Below the pieces are notes generated by a model. It was given only the letters and a program-made list of their open reading frames with translations. It did not search any database and was not told where the DNA came from. DNA of 6,271 bases from an uncultured Desulfomonile sp. Lineage in GTDB: Bacteria; Desulfobacterota; Desulfomonilia; Desulfomonilales; Desulfomonilaceae. A program made the translations under genes and the position numbers. Positions 4,647 through 6,271 of the stretch are shown in pieces. Each line of letters begins with the position of its first letter. Within the stretch, counting starts at the first letter, position 1. The DNA lies in the NCBI GenBank assembly GCA_903853735.1, contig CAINUH010000214.1, positions 1 to 6,271 on the forward strand. Direction: 5' to 3'.

Positions 4647-6271
4647 CTATTTATCCAGAATGTAAACTGTTCCTAGATTCGCATCGACTTTGACCCTTTG
4701 GCCGGACTTGATCTTTGCGGTGCCCTCAAAAACGTTCATTACAACTGGAATGCCATATTCTCTTCCAACTATGGCAGCATGGGAAAGGCTGGCTCCCCTG
4801 TCCACTATGACACCCTTGATCATGCTGAAGACCGGCGTCCAACTGGGTGACGTACTTGCCGCGACAAGGATATCTCCTTCTTGAATGAGATGGAGTTCGT
4901 CTTCGGTCATAATCACCCTTGCCGTCCCTTCGGCCACTCCCGGGGAACCGCAGGTTCCGTAAAGGTCGGCTTTGAGTTCGGGGCGAACTTGAGGCATTGA
5001 TCCCACAACCACCTTCAGGGCTATTGGGTCATTGGACTTGACTAGAACCCCCATGGCCTGGTCCAAATCAAACCCTGGGGCCAGAATTGCCGGTGGATTG
5101 GGAGTCTTTTGCCATTCGAGCCATTCTCCCCGTCTGCGGTCAACTATATACCTGAGGTCAAACTGGTCCGGGTTTAGACCGGCGCGGCGGACTTCATCAG
5201 GATTAAGGAAAAAGATGTCTTCATGATGATCAATCGTTCCGGCTTTAACGAAACGTCTCCCAAGACCAAGGGCGCTTCTACGTATCATGGCATGAGTATA
5301 CAAATCAAGGTAATGGTCGTGTTCCTCACTGAAGACACCACTCTTCTGAGCGAGCCGCATGAGTTGCTCGAACCAACCCCTCTGCTCAGTCGGTACTTTG
5401 CTGAGGAGTTCTTTCTCTGCTGCCAGACGGTCCCCGGTACGTCTGGTGCGCTCTTCATCCAGATTGAACGTTCCTCCTTTCAAGATGAAATGCTTTACCA
5501 TTCCAAGCGCCGGGGTGGGGTCTTCAACCCATGTGGGAAGGTTGATTTCGGACATACGTTGCATCCGCCAGCCGTCTTCATGCATCAAGCCCATGAAATC
5601 CTTCATAAACGCCCTGCCCTTTTCAGAACTTTCAAGTTTTTCGCGTATATCGGGCGCCTCGTTCCCGATGAATACATCAACTAGTCCATCGTCCTTAGCT
5701 CGGCGGGAAAATTCCCATAAGCGGCGGTCTACTTGGAACACCTTATTGTCGAAGCCGGAAACCACTTTGTGGAACAGGGGAGAGGTATCATCAATCCCGG
5801 CGAGTTCTCTACACATGTTTTCGAAAAGTATATATGCCGTGTACGTCCCGTACATCATGTACATGTGTATTTCCCACATTCGGCGACACGTGTTGATCGT
5901 GTCTTCAAAATTGTGCAAGAGTTCGATATTGGTGGCCTGGTCCGTGTCCAGCGCCTTGAGTTGCTCGTATCGTCCCAATATTTCTTTGACAAAGCCGTTC
6001 CACAGACCGTCGTAGTCCTGTATAAACGGTAAAATGGCTTTCCTGAACTCGACTTCTCGTCTCTGCTTCTCTTCCTCGCTTTTCACCAAAAGAAGTGTGA
6101 GATACCCCCCTCCGTTAAGAAACCGCCAATCCCATCCCTTCACGGTGGGCAGAGACAACTTTTCCGCTCCGTACTGCATACCGTGTCGACAGAAGTTTAT
6201 CCAGAACCAACCGAACATCGGAGTCCATGGCGGCACAGAATGGGTTGCGTCAAGAAACCAGGCGGGGGACT
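4647..6271 (-). CDS. Phosphohistidine (PEP-utilizing mobile domain) subunit, phenylphosphate synthase catalytic subunit-like, 5' end cut by window edge
   Basis: The frame is open from the right window edge to a TAG at 4647-4649, giving 540 visible residues. A GTG at 6236 is a possible start, but the codons before it read SPAWFLDATHS and continue naturally into PPWTPMFGWFW, so the true start lies outside the window. The C-terminal ~100 residues are the swivelling domain of PEP synthase/PPDK: GTCGSPGVAEGTARVI, then TSPSWTPVF, then GASLSHAAIVGREYGIPVV with the catalytic histidine at codon 4781-4779. The protein ends right after this domain, so the PEP/pyruvate-binding TIM barrel is missing. The preceding ~430 residues, with Trp/Tyr-rich segments such as MWEIHMYMMYGTY, correspond to the substrate domain of phenylphosphate synthase subunit 1 and the middle domain of rifampicin phosphotransferase. 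With the neighbouring ATP-grasp subunit it should carry out ATP + substrate to AMP + Pi + phosphorylated substrate (family knowledge). Phenol is one candidate substrate; it is not proven. Confidence 0.93.
   Translation of the reverse strand, partial: SPAWFLDATHSVPPWTPMFGWFWINFCRHGMQYGAEKLSLPTVKGWDWRFLNGGGYLTLLLVKSEEEKQRREVEFRKAILPFIQDYDGLWNGFVKEILGRYEQLKALDTDQATNIELLHNFEDTINTCRRMWEIHMYMMYGTYTAYILFENMCRELAGIDDTSPLFHKVVSGFDNKVFQVDRRLWEFSRRAKDDGLVDVFIGNEAPDIREKLESSEKGRAFMKDFMGLMHEDGWRMQRMSEINLPTWVEDPTPALGMVKHFILKGGTFNLDEERTRRTGDRLAAEKELLSKVPTEQRGWFEQLMRLAQKSGVFSEEHDHYLDLYTHAMIRRSALGLGRRFVKAGTIDHHEDIFFLNPDEVRRAGLNPDQFDLRYIVDRRRGEWLEWQKTPNPPAILAPGFDLDQAMGVLVKSNDPIALKVVVGSMPQVRPELKADLYGTCGSPGVAEGTARVIMTEDELHLIQEGDILVAASTSPSWTPVFSMIKGVIVDRGASLSHAAIVGREYGIPVVMNVFEGTAKIKSGQRVKVDANLGTVYILDK

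Noticed and set aside
5838..5868. Repetitive GTAC/TACAT-rich stretch
   Set aside because: It encodes the Met/Tyr-rich HMYMMYGTYTAY segment of the His subunit; the repetition follows from codon choice and no independent repeat element is evident.
5223..6032. Overlapping plus-strand frames opposite the His subunit gene
   Set aside because: They are antisense to a frame with clear phosphotransferase homology and have no domain signatures of their own.

Overview
The window looks like part of one co-directional gene cluster, transcribed entirely on the minus strand (right to left), from an anaerobic bacterium. It holds four complete genes and two that run off the ends. GC content looks close to 50%. 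An aldehyde:ferredoxin oxidoreductase (AOR) family tungsto-enzyme next to a split phenylphosphate-synthase-like phosphotransferase suggests a strict anaerobe. A sulfate-reducing or syntrophic Desulfobacterota lineage that degrades aromatic or other recalcitrant organic compounds is my best guess. That assignment is inference from gene content; there is no rRNA or marker gene here.

Layout in transcription order: (1) 6271-4647, the catalytic-histidine subunit of a PEP-synthase-superfamily phosphotransferase, 5' end outside the window; (2) 4558-3533, the separate ATP-grasp nucleotide-binding subunit; (3) 3499-2840, a protein made of two tandem ferredoxin-like (dimeric alpha/beta barrel) repeats; (4) 2733-2413, a single-domain dimeric alpha/beta barrel protein; (5) 2403-1822, an HD-domain metal-dependent phosphohydrolase with a probable TTG start; (6) 1792-1, an AOR family tungsten/[4Fe-4S] enzyme, 3' end just outside the window. 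Gaps are 88, 33, 106, 9 and 29 bp. Good Shine-Dalgarno sites precede genes 3, 4 and 6. No gene-free stretch exceeds about 110 bp. No tRNA, rRNA, CRISPR array, insertion sequence or convincing terminator was seen.

How the genes may work together: genes 1 and 2 together have the ATP-grasp domain, substrate domain and swivelling His domain of a dikinase, and lack the PEP/pyruvate-binding barrel. This is the architecture of phenylphosphate synthase and, as a single chain, rifampicin phosphotransferase. They probably phosphorylate a small organic molecule with ATP through a phosphohistidine. The AOR is a low-potential redox enzyme for aldehydes or carboxylic acids. The alpha/beta barrel proteins could bind or rearrange small intermediates, and the HD protein could hydrolyse a phosphate ester. 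The combination suggests an uncharacterised 'phosphorylate, then redox' catabolic module. The substrate cannot be read from the sequence.
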